Origin: Acidobacteriota bacterium
GTDB taxonomy: Bacteria; Acidobacteriota; Terriglobia; Terriglobales; SCQP01
DNA length: 6,454 nucleotides
Reading direction: 5' to 3'
Assembly: GCA_021818645.1 (NCBI GenBank)
Contig: JAKATS010000238.1
Span: 1-6,454, forward strand
Positions within the stretch are counted from its first letter, which is position 1. Every line of letters starts with the position of its first letter. Below are positions 5,284-6,454 of the stretch, in pieces. The position numbers and the translations under genes are program-made. The notes beneath the pieces were generated by a model that saw only the letters and a list, made by a program, of their open reading frames with translations, did not search any database and was not told the origin of the DNA.

Positions 5284-6454
5284 ATGATGAAAAAACGTGG
5301 CGTTATTTACCTGTGCGCGGTATTGTTGCTGGCGTTTAGTTTCCCCAGCGGGAGCCATGCGCAAGCCGTGCCATCCAGTCTTTATGCCGGAATGCGCTGG
5401 CGGCTGATCGGCCCTTTCCGCGGCGGACGTGTCACCGCGGTGGCCGGGGTTCCCGGCAATCCGGCGGTGTATTATTTCGGAACACCGGGCGGCGGCGTCT
5501 GGAAGACCACGGATGGCGGCTGGGTTTATAAGCCGATCTTTGATCAGGAAAAAGATTTCTCCATCGGCGCCCTGGCGCTGGCTCCTTCCAATCCCGATAT
5601 TGTCTATGTCGGCACCGGTGAACAGGCGCCCGGCCATGGAATTTACCGCTCCGATGATGGCGGCAGAACCTGGCAGCATCTCGGGTTGCGCCGCAGCCGG
5701 CATATCACGATTTTATTGGTGGATCCGCGCCATCCCAACATCGTGCTGGCCGGAGTTGAGGGCAGTCTGTTTCATCCAGGTGGTGAACGCGGCGTCTATC
5801 GCTCCACCGATGGCGGCAAAACCTGGAAGCAGGTGCTGTTTCACGATGCCTATACCGGCATTGTCAATCTGGCCTGGGATCCGCGGCATCCCCGGACCGT
5901 CTATGCGGCCATGATGATGGACTATGCGCCTTTGCCCGGCGTCAAGCTGCCCAAATTCGCCTCGCCGGAAAGCGCGATCTTCAAATCCACGGATGCAGGC
6001 AAGCATTGGCGCGAACTGCCGGGCCGGGGACTGCCTCCCCGGCATCGCGGCCGCATCGGGCTTGCGGTCGTGCCGGGCCACAAAAACCAGGTCTTCGCCA
6101 TCATGACCCAGGGATTGTATCGCTCGAAAAATGGCGGCAAAAAATGGGTCCGCATCACCACCGATCCCCGCATCAAAGGCAATTGGTATTTTTCCCGTGT
6201 CTTTGCTCCCAATCGCCGGGTCGTCTATGTGATGCAGACTTCGATGTACCGCTCGACCGACGGCGGCCGCACCTTCCATTCTTTCAAAGGCGCGCCCGGC
6301 GGCGACGATAACCATATCTTGTGGATTGACCCGGATAACCCCCGCCGTATCATGCTGGGCAGCGATCAAGGCGCCACCATCACCAATGATGGCGGCCGCA
6401 CCTGGTCGCCCTGGTACAACCAGCCTACGGGCCAGTTTTACCAGGTCTCGACCG
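5284..6454 (+). CDS. Secreted VPS10/sortilin-like Asp-box (BNR) beta-propeller protein, N-terminal part, runs off the window
   Basis: The first 390 codons are visible with no stop; such proteins are often about 1,000 aa. MMKKRG, a hydrophobic core (about 7-20) and SHA-QA give a Sec signal peptide. Then comes the family opening WRLIGPFRGGRVTAVAGVPGNP (39-60) and YFGTPGGGVWKTTDGG. Seven Asp-box-type repeats (S/T-x-D-x-G-x-x-W/F) lie at 75-82, 123-130, 174-181, 235-242, 281-288, 324-331 and 367-374; the one at 281 has Asn in place of Asp. DPDNPRRIMLGSDQGATITNDGG and WYNQPTGQFYQVST near the edge are also characteristic of the group. Asp boxes are structural turns on propeller blades, so the common database label exo-alpha-sialidase or glycosyl hydrolase does not prove enzyme activity. 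It is probably periplasmic, surface-bound or secreted. ATG 5284 or the adjacent ATG 5287 starts it; no Shine-Dalgarno sequence is present, and the upstream TTTCCTCC is of the opposite sense. Confidence 0.92.
   Translation, partial: MMKKRGVIYLCAVLLLAFSFPSGSHAQAVPSSLYAGMRWRLIGPFRGGRVTAVAGVPGNPAVYYFGTPGGGVWKTTDGGWVYKPIFDQEKDFSIGALALAPSNPDIVYVGTGEQAPGHGIYRSDDGGRTWQHLGLRRSRHITILLVDPRHPNIVLAGVEGSLFHPGGERGVYRSTDGGKTWKQVLFHDAYTGIVNLAWDPRHPRTVYAAMMMDYAPLPGVKLPKFASPESAIFKSTDAGKHWRELPGRGLPPRHRGRIGLAVVPGHKNQVFAIMTQGLYRSKNGGKKWVRITTDPRIKGNWYFSRVFAPNRRVVYVMQTSMYRSTDGGRTFHSFKGAPGGDDNHILWIDPDNPRRIMLGSDQGATITNDGGRTWSPWYNQPTGQFYQVST

Noticed and set aside
5713..6369. 218-aa minus-strand frame opposite the VPS10-like gene
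   Set aside because: The plus strand here has unmistakable Asp-box repeats in frame; the minus frame is a low-complexity Ala/Gly/Ile/Arg shadow.

Overview
The window reads as ordinary chromosomal DNA from a GC-rich Gram-negative-type bacterium. The best guess is an Acidobacteriota member. That guess rests on two proteins: a large secreted VPS10/sortilin-like Asp-box protein of a kind abundant in that phylum, and a GlgM-type glycogen synthase. It is inference from remembered protein resemblance, not a search. I see no transposase, CRISPR array, tRNA, rRNA or phage gene.

Layout, left to right: (1) the N-terminal 128 codons of a glycogen synthase/alpha-maltose-1-phosphate synthase, minus strand, running off the left edge. 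(2) A 201-bp divergent spacer. (3) hemL, glutamate-1-semialdehyde 2,1-aminomutase, plus strand, complete. (4) A 151-bp spacer, then an unrecognised Cys/His-rich protein with an N-terminal hydrophobic segment, plus strand. (5) A strong 12-bp-stem hairpin between convergent genes. (6) fpr, an FAD-dependent ferredoxin/flavodoxin-NADP+ reductase, minus strand. (7) A 116-bp divergent promoter region. (8) A DinB/YfiT-type four-helix protein, plus strand, overlapping tail-to-tail by 29 bp with (9) an unrecognised four-helix membrane protein, minus strand. (10) A 64-aa charged, helical small protein, minus strand. (11) A 241-bp divergent spacer. (12) The first 390 codons of a VPS10-like seven-Asp-box secreted protein, plus strand, running off the right edge. 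No stretch over 300 bp lacks a gene.

The genes look like separate housekeeping or stress transcription units rather than one pathway: glycogen synthesis, tetrapyrrole synthesis, NADPH/ferredoxin redox balance and a secreted surface protein. Most face away from or toward each other, so no long operon is evident.

The most notable non-coding signal is a shared start architecture. fpr, the DinB-like gene and the four-helix membrane gene each have a good -10-like hexamer 6-7 bases before the ATG and no Shine-Dalgarno sequence, which predicts leaderless mRNAs. The glycogen synthase gene instead has GGAG at normal spacing before a GTG start. I do not see a convincing new multi-gene system here.
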